Positions 50,505 through 64,000 of a stretch of DNA of 64,000 nucleotides are shown here, one piece after another. The notes under the pieces were generated by a model. The model did not search any database. It was given only the letters and a program-made list of their open reading frames with translations, and had not been told where the DNA came from. Location: NCBI GenBank assembly GCA_037178625.1, contig CM074142.1, positions 868,001 through 932,000 on the forward strand, in the 5' to 3' direction. Positions within the stretch are counted from its first letter, which is position 1. Each line of letters opens with the position of its first letter. A program made the position numbers and the translations under genes. Source of the DNA: Skeletonema tropicum. Its lineage: Eukaryota; Bacillariophyta; Thalassiosirophyceae; Thalassiosirales; Thalassiosiraceae.

Positions 50505-53500
50505 ATGATGTCAAAGAATAATTCAGCAGCATCGATACCTCCACCATTGGGTAGTGCTGCTCCTCCTCCTCCTACTACTGCTCGACTGAATAATATGAAT
50601 AGCCCAAAGGAGCAACAACAACAACAACCGATGGCGTTATCATCAACATCATCTGCCCCTCCAATAATCAGCGCAGAAATCCGCAGCACCAGCACCAGCA
50701 CCAGCACCAGCACAGCTGCTGCTACCAAACAACTAGTTCCCCCACCACCAACACCACCAAGCAACAGTCTTCTAGCCACCAACATCGTCAATCAATCCAG
50801 CACAGCCTACTACGATAATCTCAAAACACGCCTCCTCTCCACCACCTCGGCCACTCGTCACGATGCATTGAAAATACTCACGGAGGTTTGTCGCACTCAT
50901 CCTTTGGTCAGTGCGATTTATTCACTACTTGATGGTAGAAGTGGTCAGAGTGGCGGTGTACTTTCGCAACAACAACAACAAAATGATGGAACAGCAGGAA
51001 CTGCAGCAACTGCAACAACAACGATATCGGCAGCGGAATATTCGTCGTTTCTAAACGCCACACTTCCCATTTTTCAATCATTATTAATCAGTCCGGCAAG
51101 TGACACTTCGATTGCCTTACAAGAAATGGGTGGAAGAACAAAGGGTGGTGGTGGAAGTGGTGCAGCAGCAGCAGCAGGTGCATCAGCAGGGAGTAAGAAG
51201 AAGAAAAAGAAGAAAAAGGCTGAAAAGGTGGACAAGAATAATGAAAAGGTGGATAGTAGTAAGGGAAAGGATGGCAAGAAGAAGAAGCAAAACAACAAGG
51301 GTGGAGTAATAGTGGAGAATACAAAGGAAAAAAAGGTTGGTGATAGTGGTGATGATGGTGATAGTACTGGAAAGGAGGGTGAAAAAAAGGGTGAAAAAGT
51401 TGCTACCCTTGCTCCTCCTCCTTTAAATGGCAAGGCTACTACTGCTGCTGTTTCAACCAATGCTACAGCAAACACAACTACAACTGCGGGCAACACCAAA
51501 AAGGGCAACTCTACCTCCAAAAAGTCTGGTGGAACCAACTCTAAAAAAGGAACAACAGCACCACCACCACCTGTTCCATCGTATTACATCCCTCCCAATG
51601 CTTCATCTTCTTCAATTGAACATCAAATTCGTCATTTGATTCTATCAATTCTTACCAGGTTACCTTTGACATTGACTAAAAGCAGTAGGAGCAATGTGGC
51701 TACCACCAAAAGTAGTACGGCAGGGGCAGGAGCAACAACAACAACAACAACGATCGTAATTCGTCCAAATCATGTTCATTCCATCCTAACCATGGCACTA
51801 CACACCCTCCTTGAAGACTATGAACCAAATGCCCTCCTTGCTGTACAATTGTTGCACAAGTGGCATTTGCATCTTGGAAATATTTCTACCAATACTACCT
51901 CTACTACTACTACTACTACATCCTCTTCGAGTGGAACTATCAAAGAAAACGCCAAACTCATGAAGGAATGTCAATTATTCTTTGAGTTTGTCATGGGTAC
52001 TTTTAAGGATATGGGGAAGAAGGGTGTCAATGGTGGTGAGGCTTGGTTGAATCAATTGTTTGGTAGTACAATGACTACGACGACGGCGGGATCTTCTGTT
52101 TCTGCTGCTGATACTGGTACTGGTGCAACAACAACAACAACCGCACTACTGAAATCAAAACAATCCCTCCAAGTCTTGGCAGAAATACCATCCATTATTC
52201 AAGTAATGTTTCAATTCCATCCGAAATTGTACAAATCTAATGCTGTGGCGGTGGTACCTGCTTTGATGGAGGGGTTGAAGTTGACTGCACCAGCTTTCAA
52301 TAGTGGAGGTGGAGGTGGATCATCATTGGTGGGGACGAAAACAACAACAGCAACGTCCAAATCCGTCCCAACGCCGACCAAACCAACTGTAGCAGCAGCA
52401 AAAACAGCAACGGCATCATTGCCGTCTAGTCCCACGTCACGAGCACCAGTACCTGATCCAACCAAGTCATTATCAGTGGAAGATAGTCAATCTGTCACTT
52501 TTTCATCTACATCACCTTCATTATTATCCATATCATCCAACAATATTTCGCAACAACAACAGCAGTTATCACCCCATGATCTTCAAAAGCAAATGTACCA
52601 CAAACGACTCCTGCATTTTTTGAATATGCAGGTAAAAATCCTTGCCTATTTGACTTGTTTACTCCGAAAGGCATTTGTTACCAATAAACCTCCCATCGAT
52701 TCTTCCGATCGTAGTAGTAGCCTTGATGGGTACCACAAGTCCAACGAAACAACAGAACTTCATCATCGCGGGCATTATCATTCCAATAATAACAATCAAG
52801 ATCCACTCCCCTGGGCATCAGCCACAACAGTCTCCACACTCCTACGACCCCATGAGGAAATGATGGCATCCATCATCATTCAACTATTGCGCAATTGTCC
52901 AAGAGAAGATGCCACCATCCGCAAGGAACTATTGCTATCGACTCGATTGATATTGAGTATAACAGATTTTCGTGCGGGATTCTTTCGTCATATTGATAAT
53001 ATGTTGGATGAACGTATTTTGGTTGGGTGTGCTACTGCACTTGTTCGTGGTGGGAGTAGTAGTGCTGGTGGTGGTGGTGGTGCAAGTGGAATGATTGCGG
53101 GGAGTACAATGGAGTTACAACGTGTCATCCGTCCATTGGGGTATACCGTCCTCGCCGAGTTTTTATCCCTCGTTAGGACGAAATTGACTCCGGCGCAATT
53201 GTCACGAGTGATTCGTATCTTTTCGAGATTGTTGCATGATACACAGACGGATGTTCCGATTTCGTTGCAGATTATGTCGGTGAGGTTGTTGCTTAATTTG
53301 TGTGAGGTGGTGTATCTTAGTAAGGACCCGAATGTGCAGGTTGGACGTGATTTGTTGGTGAGGATATTGATGGCGGTGGTGCAGAAGTTTCGTACGTTGA
53401 AGGATAAGATACCCAAGATTTTGGAGGATGCGGAACGTGAGATTGAGGTGAGGGTGAGGTGGGCTGAGAGGGTGGAAAAGGTCATGTTGGGCGAAGAGGA

Positions 53501-56500
53501 GGGAGGTAATGATGCGTTATTCCATGATGTGGAATATCCTTGTTCGGTTGTCGAAGATGCAACCTTTGATGGGAACTATCATGGCGATCCATTGTTCATT
53601 CTTCGTGATATTCAATCACTCCTCCATCCGATGATTCTCCGAATGAGGAATTTATTTTACTACATCTCCACGTATAGTCATCACATTGACAAGGAGATGC
53701 GAAAGGCAAATGTCGCCGGCGAAGATCGATATCCTCTTCCTTCATTTGTAACGAATAGGGAAAATGACGAGGTTTCTTCGGCCACGTTGAAATTGACCCA
53801 GGGTGAACGAGAGATTGTTTCTGACTTTTTAATGTCGGGAATATGCTGTCTCAAAGTGTTTCGAATGGATGTAAATCCAAATGAAGATCCTTCGCTGATG
53901 AAATTGCATGACAAATCCAATCCGTCTCCCAAGTTTCGAGAAGTGTGTGATACATTCGCGGTGATCTTCACTGGGTTGGAATCGCACAACTTTGCGAGGA
54001 TTGTTGCACCCAATCTATCAAGGATACTTGAGGAGGTTGATGAAGATAGCGCTTTGATTGGTATATTCAGTTCGATCTTATTAGATTCTAGAGGAGTGGG
54101 AAAGTCTCACAGTTATGATCTTTGCGCCGTGTTAGTGCCTTATATTTTGGGGAATTTCGACATGCTGGGAGAATACGAAGAAGTACCCTGTGAAAGAGGA
54201 GATGCCGCGTGTGATGGTGCCAAAGGGGTTGCTCCTTCTCCTCCGCATCTACGGCTCACAAAACGTGCTAACAATCTGGTCAAGATATTCAATCTTGCGT
54301 TTTCGTCTCTCATGAAGCATGCTAAAAACGAAGCAGCATTCCTGCCTCATTTGCAAAAGATTACAGCAGAATGTTTGAAAGGGTCGACAAGAGGCACCGT
54401 TCCTTGTTCCAAATCCCTATTCTATCATTTTACGGTCCATGTTTCGAACGATATCAGCGGGGAAATTTGAAGAGTGAGTCGACAGTATCGCCTATTTTGT
54501 GCTTTCGCTTGATTTGCCTTTATCTAACTATTCTCTTGTAATACACCATAGTTCGTATAAAGAGCTGCATCCATTAGTAACAACGATTCTCAATGAGCTG
54601 TATCGCATATACACAATGACCAACCATGTGCCATTTCGTCTCATAATAATCGAGCTTTGTTTGACGTTACCAACGCGGCTATCAGTCCTGCTCCCTCACT
54701 TGCCATTGCTGATGAAACTTGTCGTCCCTGCGCTAAATTCAAACGAGGGTGATCTGGTGAACTTGGGTCTTCGAACGCTCGAATTTTGGGTGGACAATTT
54801 ACATCCCGACTTCCTATTTCCTATTTTTGCGCAGCAAAGTTCGACTCTGTGTGAACTAATGCTCGCTCTCACACTCCATCTTCAGCCAGCGCCTTACCCG
54901 TATGGGTTGCTTTGCTTGCGGCTGATAGGGAAGCTTGGAGGGAAGAATAGGCTATTCCTGCGGGAGATAATGACACAAAATCGCGACGAAAATGAATTAA
55001 TTACGGCTCACCAGCTCTCATTGCAATGTGAGTGGCTGTGGCCTTCTCCAGAGACCAACGAAATGTCCGATGAAATGGAGCCAAGGGTATCCACTTCGCC
55101 GTTTCTACTGCCACTCCCTTTGGATCGTGCTGTAGAAGTTTTACGCCTCACTGCTACGTCGCCGAAAATTGTCGTGAAGAAGGGTGGCAAATCGAATATT
55201 CAGTCGAGTCCAATCATCGATCGGCATTGCAGCGAAGTCTTATTATTTCAAGACTCCAGGTGTCTTGATATTAATTCTCTTACGGTTGAATTTTTGGAAA
55301 ACACTAAGAAAGAACAATCCAAAGCTGCATTTGCTGTGATCAAAGGGGCGCTTGCTTCAGTCCTTGATGTTAACGATAGCGGTGTTTTACTCGTTGACTG
55401 CAATGGAACTCGCTCCAACGAAGAAGAAAAGATAGAATCGCTGCTTGAAGCGAGCGATAATGCTGAATCGAGAGATGCTTCGGCTGATGTGGACGTGAAT
55501 ACTGATGCTTTCAGAAGAATCTGTGATGGACTTTTCGCTGCAGCTGCTGTCGATTTTCTCCGTGAAGAAGCAATGGGACTGTTAAAAGGAGTTGCAGCAC
55601 ACGTATTCATGGTGGTATCAAGCAGTCAAAAGTACATAACAAGAATTGATGGTGACGGTTCTACTACTAATCCATTCCAAAACCCTGATGAGTACGAGTC
55701 AAGTGATCATATTGATGGCAAGATTAAACCATTGAAGCCATTTGGCTGCTTTCGCCTATCTGGTCCATTGGATGGCGATATCAATCCTTTTGTATTCAAT
55801 CAATCTCTCGTGAAAGCTTTTTCCGGCGGCTCGACTTTAGCTGCTACTGAGGTTATCAATTTTGTCATTAAAATGTTCGGGAAGATCAACAATAAGATTT
55901 CAGAGAAGAAGAATGGTGACGAAGATGATCATGGAGAGGGAGAGCAGGCGGTAGGTGGCAACAAAGATGGAAGTGTTGAAGGAGAAGGTGCCAAGAAGGA
56001 GGGTATGGAGAGTAACTTGATGGACAGAAGTTCAGTAGTCGATCTGAATGGCAACAGCTGTGGACAAATATTGTTTGAACAGCTATTGAGTGAGTTCTGT
56101 CTAGCTTGTTTCAGTAATGAGTGGATTGACCGCACTGGTGTTATGGATGGAATCATTTTATTGATGCGGAAGATGGGTTTAGGATGGTGCAAACATTTTG
56201 AAGTTGCATTACTTCATACTGCTATTTTTGCTGTGAAAGATGCTCCAAGTCATGTTGCAAATGCATGCGAGGACGCTATGTTCTTTTTCGTCCGGGTGAC
56301 ATCATTTTTCTATGGAAACCCAGCTTCTTGGGAGGGATCTCCTGATATTTATGATATCTTGAGCCCAGATGGATACAGTCAAAATCTATCCTCGGCAGTG
56401 AAACCTGCTTCGGTTAGTAAAGCATCGTTGACCTTAGTTATTGCAGAGATCGCATCCACGAATGCATTAGTACGGTAAGTTCGATATTTTTTGCTTACGT

Positions 56501-59500
56501 GCTCGATAATTGCGAATTGAATACTAAGTCATACATTTCTTTTGTAGATTTGCGGTCCGACACTTTCTACGCATCGTGTCTAATGATTGTAAATCTTTAG
56601 ACAAGTTACTATCCGGTCACGTCACTTCCTTGAAGCGCCTCCTCTTTGCAAAACTCTTGCGCACTTTGTCCCTTCCAGATTTGGTCGCTGTTGTTGATGC
56701 TGTAGCTTTTATAAACGAAGCAGTGCCAAATCTAATCCCCATCTCCGATGCGAATATGATGTCTTTTCTTGGGGAATTGATCAAAATGATCTGTATAGCT
56801 GACGGGGAGATAAGTGATGAGAAATTTGGCAGTGTGGTTTTGATTGATAAGAATGGATGGGCTGTGGATTGTGATGGCAAACCAATCTCTGACAACAAAC
56901 CACTAGTTCAGCCGTCCTCCATTTTTCACCGGCACACTATCACACTCAGAGACGACGGCATTGGTGCACGCATAGTTGTGCCAGAGGGGCTCAACTTGGG
57001 CGTCCAGCTGCGAGTATCGACTTTGTTTCTGTTTCGAGCTGTAGTTCGGCTAGATGAATTCTTTGAAGCCGGGATACAAACTCAAATGGGAAATTTACGA
57101 CCACACATTGTCGCATTGTTATTCCGGTCTCTCATATCAAAACTCCCTCCGGCGGTGCTAACGAGTACTTCAGCTCTCAAACAAGCGCTCAAATTAGCTG
57201 AAGGCGTTGAAGATGCAGATGATACATCCCCGCGACATCGTCTGTCGAAGGAATTGATTCAGGCATGCATTCGCCCCATTCTGATCAATCTAAGGGATCA
57301 CAAGCAGCTATCTATCCCTCTTCTGAACGGTCTCTCGAGTTTACTCACGCTACTGTCAACGTGGTTTAATAAGTCGCTGGGGGATAAAATGCTAGATCAT
57401 TTACAACGTTTCCTCGAGCCAGAGAAGATAATTGCGTTGAAGGTTTGGAGAGAAGGGGAGGAACCGCTCGTGGCTGCTGCTGTGATAGATTTGTTCTCAG
57501 TGCTGCCTCAAGCTGCAAATTTCGTTGAGGCACTTGTGAAGACGACCATTCGTCTAGAGTCCGTACTATCAGCATACGGGTCAAATTATGTGTGCTCGCC
57601 ATTTAGAGGACCACTGTCGCGATACTTGAATCGCAACTGCGCTGGAACAGTCGGATTCTTTTTAGAGGAACACCGTCTCTCGAATCCAATGTACAATGAC
57701 TTGTTTTTCGATATTCTCAACCGCGATGATTCTCGTTCTCTTCGGCAGTATCTCGGAGGCAAAGAATGTACTGTGATGCTGCTCAATGTTTGCTTCGAGC
57801 GGCCTCTTGGCATTATCAGATCAGAAAAGCAGTCACCATCAACGAAGGCAGGCTCCGCTCATTTGAATGCTTATGGAATCAATCAGTGGTATTCTCCCAC
57901 AGCTCAACGAAAGCTTGAAATAGCTCGACAAGCGATTGAGATGAAGAAGAAGATCCTGAGTGCAAAGCAACAAGAAGAGGCCAAATCGAAAAAGTCTCTT
58001 CAAAGCAAGGGTGGAGACAGGAAGTCGTCTGATTATCAAGCTGCGTTGAAAGTACACCAAGGTGTGCGTGATGCATATGAACGCGCTAAGAAGGAAGTTG
58101 AAGATGCTAAGAATGCTTACGCGAGGCAAATCTCTACAGCATTCCAGCGGGATAGCAAACAACGCACTATGACCACATCTGCATTGGAGCTACAGACTCA
58201 AGGATTTCGTCTGGTTGGGGTGTTGACGAAGCTTGATCCTCTGTACCTCTCGCAGCACAACGATGTAGTCCGAGCAATGCGCTGGCTTTGGCGCTCACGT
58301 GCACGCCATTATCGTCTTTTGCATGAAGAAGAGATGCCTCCTCGCTATCACAACGAGTCTCTGCTGTTATCAAGATTTTTGGTGTCGTATTCGCAAGCTT
58401 GTCCAGAGGATACAGATGTACTCTTCGATTTGATTCGAATTTTTTTGCAACCTTTCGCTTCAATAGACTTTTCTTTCATCAAAAACTTTTTGGTAGAAAC
58501 GATGGTAAATGTACTCACACCAGATCTAAAGAGCCAAGTCATGCAGCGCTTTTTAACATTATTATCTGGCGACGGTTCCGAGGAAACAAAAATTTTGAGC
58601 TGCCAATTGTTAATTATGCCCACTTTGAAACAAGGCAATCCGAAAGAAGTGCTTGGTGATGCATCTGTGCGATTATTTGTCAAACTACTGCTCAAAGATG
58701 GGGGTGTCTTTGGCTCAAAGCTGACCTGTGAGTTGCTGAATATGGTCATAATCCTCCTCGAACACATGAGTGAAGAAGTTGGAAAATATCGGAAAGACAT
58801 ACTGAAGTACATTTGGGGCATTCTCATGGCCGATAATTCAAACACGAAGTATATTGGGTACTTGGCTGTGAGCAAATTCGTCGCGGTATTCGAAACGCCG
58901 CCGAAGGTGATCCTTCAAGTGTACAGGTCTCTGTTACAGTCTCGCAGTTCAGTTGAGAGACAAAATGTCCATGAAGCTATGAAATTGCTCTTATCTAATC
59001 TCCGTGTTCGTCTGGAAGATCCCGATTTAGAGTTAGCTGTCAAGTGCACAGTCACAGTGATGCAAGAAGTAGAAGACTCGCTGCCTCATGTAGCGCACGT
59101 GTGGGATGTCATCATTCGTCATGTTCAGATATTTGAGTGCTTCAAAGATACAATTATGCCCTACTTGAAACATGCGGTGTCACTACTGGGCTCGCACTTG
59201 CATTCCCATCCTGAATATAGAGGGCTTTCAGTTAGCCTCGTGGAGCTGATGATTGGATGGACCGATGGGGGAGATGCCAAAAGTCTTAGCCAAAAAGTTG
59301 CTGACGCTCATGTGAATATTTTGATGAGAATTGCCCTCTTGAACGTGGAATCCAAACCGAACCACGTTCATCACCGCGTCACAGCTCGAGCTCTGACACA
59401 GCTGCAGGGAATCATTTCTCGTCGCAAAACGTGCAACATTGATCCAACTCATTTTCAAGGAACGACTCTCGTTCTGTTGTCGACCAAAACAAAAGAAAAG

Positions 59501-62500
59501 ACTGAAATACAGGACAGCAAAGATGCTTCACCAGATGACGATGCAGAAGATGAAAGACGCAAACAGTTTACATTGAGGGTCTGCGTCCAAATTTGTTCGA
59601 TACTTCAGAGGCATGACTCAACGAACGACTTCTTAGACTCAAACTTCTGCGAGATATTGTCAAGATGTTTCTCGTTCTTGGCGTCAACTAATGATTTGGA
59701 ACTATCAACAATGCTGGAGAACCTAGTCACTCGTATATTGACCGATGGGACTGCTAGTGCGGAATTGATTTCTAACGTTGCAGTTGCGGTTGATAATGCA
59801 ATTATTGAATCAAGGAATCGAATTGAGGACACTAAGTGCGGATTTTTGGCAGTCTCAATTGTCGAGAAGGTTTCAAAGATAGGCGAAGTCTTCGTTCAAC
59901 CTTTTATTAGTTCTCTCTATATGCTAGCGGAAAAGGGAGTAAGAAAACATCTGAAAGGGATCGAGGAAAGCACAAATACAACATCACTCACGAAGCAAGG
60001 TAAATTCCACAAGCTTTCATCTACCCCTACGTCAGGGATTCTTAGAACAGCATTTGGTTCGCACTTCAAAGAGGTCGTAAGTAGCAAGGACATGCAAATG
60101 ACTGACGGCGACCCCCGGAACCAAATTACTACTGATGCCGAGAATTTAAGTGATGAAATGAAAGCGCTGGTCACTTGCATAATGTTAATTGGATCCAGCG
60201 AGAGGGCTTTCAAAAACAATTCTGGGAAAGGATTTGTTGACATGTTGTTGGATTTACTGAATTGTAGTAATTCTTTGCCTGTGTTGGTGATGGTTGTGAC
60301 AATAATGGGGAAGTTGCTCTTGCCTGCTGGTCATGCTCCTTTGACAACTAGCGAGTGCAGCGCAATGCTGTTAGGACTAAGTCGATTTGATTTTGAGCGG
60401 CTTTCCGAATTGGAAGCAAGATATTTATCAGATCAAATTTGCTGGATCGTTTTGATGGCATACGGATATGACAGGTATATTATCGAGAGCCATCCTTTTG
60501 GAGTTCATCGACATCAATCTGTGAGCACCATACACTCCCTTCGTAATGACGGCCTTATTAGGCAAGAGGCGTTTCAAAAATTGTTCATGGCGTGCCTGCT
60601 TTCTGCAAATCAATACATTAGAACATTGAGCATCGCAATTTTTGGTATGCGTTCGAGTGATTGCATTCTAGTGCATGGGGAACTTTCGAAACTGGCAATT
60701 GAGAGGGGGTGTCGAGCGAACGATAGTATTGACGTCATTGGCATACCTTGCCGAGAACCTGGAGATATTCTTCGCCAACTATTGGAAAGTGATTTTGAGT
60801 GCATCGGAGGAAGGCTATGGACCACTGTAATGCTTGACGTTCTGTTGGCGACTTCTAATCATCAAGGTGGAGTGGGAGCGAGAGCTTCGGGTGCTGTTAA
60901 AGATGATCAGGAAGGAACATTTGCTAGTTTTATACCACTGAAAAGCTATGACAATGCCTGTGCGCAAGATGGTGTGATTGAATTGCGTTGTGACGACTTT
61001 GACGATGGCGTTTATTCATCTTTTGTTGAAGTTATATCAGCAGAGAGAAGCGAGAACCTCTGTGGCAGGGGCCGCTGCATCGCTGCTGTGCGACAGTTGA
61101 TTCACGGAGATTCTAGGACCTTTCAGGCACTGTTTGAGCACTGCATCCAAGCAGTCTGGCAGAATTTACCAGGTAATACTGCGAGGACGTCTCTTATTCA
61201 GCCGCTCGAAGCGCTGCTTGCCAAGCCTTATCACTCTCAATTCACAAACACTTACAAAGCCCCTCAAGTCAATGCCATTCAGTCGATGCTGCGACTATTT
61301 GTCAAACTTCGTCCTATTCCTGTATTGGATACCTTCCTGTTGCAATCACTTTCGTCTGACTACAATGCGATTTACGAGGTGCTGACATATTTTGAATGCG
61401 AGTACGACGCGCTCAGGAAGAATCAAGTTGGTGTCGATTTGTCGCCGTATCATTTGATCAAAGCTATCCAACGGTGCTATGAGGCTTTAGGCGAGAGAAA
61501 TGTTTGTACTTCAATATCATCTGCAATCTCGAGTGCACAAACAAAGCTTGCGTTGTCGCTGGATATGTATGGTTTTGTGAATGAATCAGCTGATGCGTAT
61601 AGTGCTTTGATTGATAGAGCTGGAGATGATACCAGTCTTCTGCCGTCAGAGGATGAGCTGGAAATTTGGGAGCAACGCTGGGTCGACTCACATAAAGAAA
61701 TGAGCCAATGGTCACTTATAGATGAATTTGCTTCTTCTCACGGCGAGGCGCGACTTGCTTTGGAAGCGGCCTGGAAGACAAAGAATTGGGAAAAGTTGAA
61801 ATCGCTCTTCGCTACTCCATCGGTCGTGGCATTACTCGAAGAAGGTGACCAATGCGCAAAAATGACGGAGATGTATCTGGCAATACAAGAGGGAAATCTT
61901 GATGAAGTTGATAGTATTCACGCACAAATTGCACAGTTGTGCCTTTACCGGTGGCAATTGCTTCCATCGATTTCGTCAGGAAGTCAAGCGCACCAGTCTC
62001 TTTTGCAGCAATGCACTAGACTTGTTGAACTTCGTGAGTCAAGCCAACTCCTTGTTGAGACTAATGCCCATGCATCGAGAAAGACTGTGCCCGATTTGAA
62101 GACTCTTCTTACAGCATGGAAGCACAGATCGCCCAATATTTTTGAGCCTATATCTGAGTGGGAAGATCTATTTCTATGGCGCTCGAATATATTTGATTCG
62201 ATAACGTCCAATTTCGGATGGGTTGAGGCTGGTACGCTTGCCACATTGCATGATCGCCCTCACTGTTGTATTGCGCTCAGCAGGGCAGCAAGGAAGCAGG
62301 ATCTGAAAGAAGTATCGACTTACACAATGAATAGTCTAGGAGATAGCGTCATGGATGTTGATACTGCATTCTTGAAGTTGAGAGAAGAAGTGACAACGTA
62401 TCAACATTCTTCGGAGAATATGCTGAAGGGTGGGCTGAACGTGGTAAACTCCGCAAACGTGTCTTACTTCAGTGATCGTCAAAAGGCAGAGGTGTTCCGC

Positions 62501-64000
62501 TTGAAGGCCTATTTCTTGAACGAACTGCGAGACAAGCCGAAGGCGAACCAGGCATACTGTCAAGCTGTTCAGATTTGCCCCAATCATGCGAGAGCCTGGC
62601 AGGACTGGGGTGATCTTTGCGTCTCACTATCTGATTCAACCCGTAAAAAACTAGCCGATGATAAAGCAGACAAAAAAGATTTGGCGAAGAAGGCTAGCCA
62701 GTACTTATCCCAAGCTGCAGGGTGCTACCTCGAAGCGCTGCGGGTCGACACAAGCGAGCAAAGCAGAGATCGCATTCCTCACTGTCTATCAATGCTAGCT
62801 GCCGATGGAAGACAATTCGGAAATGTTTGCAGAACTCTGCAAGCTCGTGGTGCATCAACACCTGCGTGGTGCTGGCTCCCATGGATACCGCAGTTACTGT
62901 CAAGCTTATGCAGAGTAGAAGCTCGCGCCGTGAAACCCATTTTAATTGGCATATTGAAGGACCACCCGCAAGCTCTCTATTATTCGTTGCGGTCTTTTTT
63001 CCTAGAGCGCAGAGATGTTGAGAAGATTATGCCGGATCATAAAAGTGAAGGAGCTAACAAGGATGAAAGCGATCATCAATCATCTCTTAAACTTGCTGAG
63101 ATCATCATGTCGAGTCTTCGCAAGACCCACCCAGTTCTATGGAATAGGTTGGAAGTAATATTGGATAATCTGATCGTCAGGTTCAGACCCAGCTACGAGG
63201 CAGAGCTGCTGCAGACAATCATCGCTCTTATCAACAGAACAATGAAAGCTGAAGAGAAAGTGAATGACAACAGTGATGGTAACAACGACGACAAGCGAAC
63301 GGAATATTACGAAAAAACTCTATCTAGAATTGGCGACAAGTTCTTCAGCAAGAGTGCGTCGCTTTCTAAAAAGGCTCTTCACTTTCAGTCTAGATATGGG
63401 TCTTCATTTGACAGCGACTTTGGTCCATCGAATCTTGGATCTTTTGAAGAACTTATTGCGAAGCTACAAAAATGGAAATCGTTACTCGAGCATCAGGTGT
63501 CACGCATCCCCACGAAGTGCAAATTGTCAGAAAGCTCGCCGGCACTGTCTTGGTTCTCTGCGCAGACTCCGGATATGTGGGCTGGCGCCTGCAGTTCCAA
63601 ATCATTCTCTGCATCAACCTCACGGCAGGACGCGCTCTCGTCGCCTCAGTTTTATGATTCTACTCGATCCTCTGCACTAAAAGCGGCACGGGCAAGTTCC
63701 TATGCAGTCCGTCTTGCTGCTCAATCTGAGGGCATCGATGGCTACGCTGGAGGAGGGGCAGCAGCTTTGGAAATACCTGGCCAATACTCTCCAACGGCAG
63801 CTGGTGTATTTGATTCTAGACCAATTCCAGAAATACATGCAAAACTGGTCCGATTCAAGCAAATATTGGAGGTCACTAGCACAGGTTCGACGAAACAGCA
63901 CGTACATCGGATAACAATGATTGGTAGTGATGGGAAAGAGTACAAGTTTTTGTTGCAACTAGCGGCCCCTTACTCTACGAGAACTGATGAACGGTCGGCT
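50505..64000 (+). CDS. TRRAP: TRRAP/Tra1 transcription-associated pseudokinase, 3' partial, three exons
   Basis: Starts at ATG 50505. Exon 1 (to 54473), a 78-bp intron (GTGAGT...TAG), exon 2 (54552-56474), a 73-bp intron (GTAAGT...TAG) and exon 3 (56548 to beyond the window, open throughout) give over 4400 residues. TRRAP is the giant scaffold of SAGA- and NuA4-type histone acetyltransferase complexes and binds activators in the nucleus. The long HEAT region includes YSIILRSMFRTISAGKFE, ELCLTLPTRLSVLLPHLP and LGLRTLEFWVDNLHPDFL, all close to Tra1 signatures. The FAT domain includes PAWCWLPWIPQLLSSL. The window ends in the kinase-like N-lobe (HRITMIGSDGKEYKFLL). The FATC end is outside. The N-terminal ~600 residues carry Ser/Thr, Lys and Pro runs. 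Exon 1 needs a one-base shift at about 54378-54420 to stay in the conserved frame. The family call is firm. Confidence 0.9.

Overview
The window reads as nuclear DNA of a stramenopile microalga, most likely a diatom. The signs are short GT-AG introns (73-100 bp), intergenic spacing of a few hundred bases, Ser/Asn/Gln/Thr-rich low-complexity proteins, a diatom-type Copia element, and a set of secretory-pathway sugar genes with FkbM-like methyltransferases. This is inferred from content only; there is no rRNA, tRNA or organelle marker.

Layout: 1-1254 is the end of a glycosyltransferase-like gene. 1476-3104 is a cluster of three adjoining or nested foldback elements. 5171-5821 is a 5'-truncated FkbM-type methyltransferase. 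6407-10795 (-) is a TMEM94-like relative of P-type ATPases. 11046-19716 (-) is a very young Copia LTR retrotransposon with two LTRs that look identical, inserted between that gene and a divergently transcribed Cys-motif protein (19860-21104). 21271-23433 (-) encodes the mRNA 3'-end factor Fip1. 24483-29486 is a complete Mutator-like transposon with an intact transposase. 29589-30999 is a GT90 O-glycosyltransferase gene broken by a 10-bp tandem duplication. 31390-37059 is a second, unusual LTR element whose one long ORF keeps only a Copia-like RNase H module. It sits inside, and interrupts, a Cys-rich protein gene on the minus strand. 40352-41352 (-) and 41607-43048 (+) are a divergent FkbM methyltransferase / exostosin-like GT47 pair, both with frame breaks. 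47131-48452 (-) is an unrecognised gene. 50505-64000 (+) is most of a giant TRRAP/Tra1 gene, which runs off the right edge in its pseudokinase domain.

The housekeeping genes (Fip1, TRRAP, TMEM94-like) are nuclear or endomembrane functions with no operon-like relation. The sugar genes (RgpF-like, GT90, GT47, two FkbM-like) would act in Golgi/secretory glycan assembly. They lie in the repeat-rich parts and carry most of the damage. Several frame changes look like single-base indels, and one is in the presumably essential TRRAP gene, so part of the damage may be assembly error rather than biology.

The most novel objects are the chimeric RNase-H-only LTR element and the gene it split, a dispersed 12-bp satellite (GGGTAAGAATCA) with a conserved flank, a foldback element with a tRNA-like arm, and the apparent use of tRNA anticodon-arm (half-tRNA) primers by both LTR elements.
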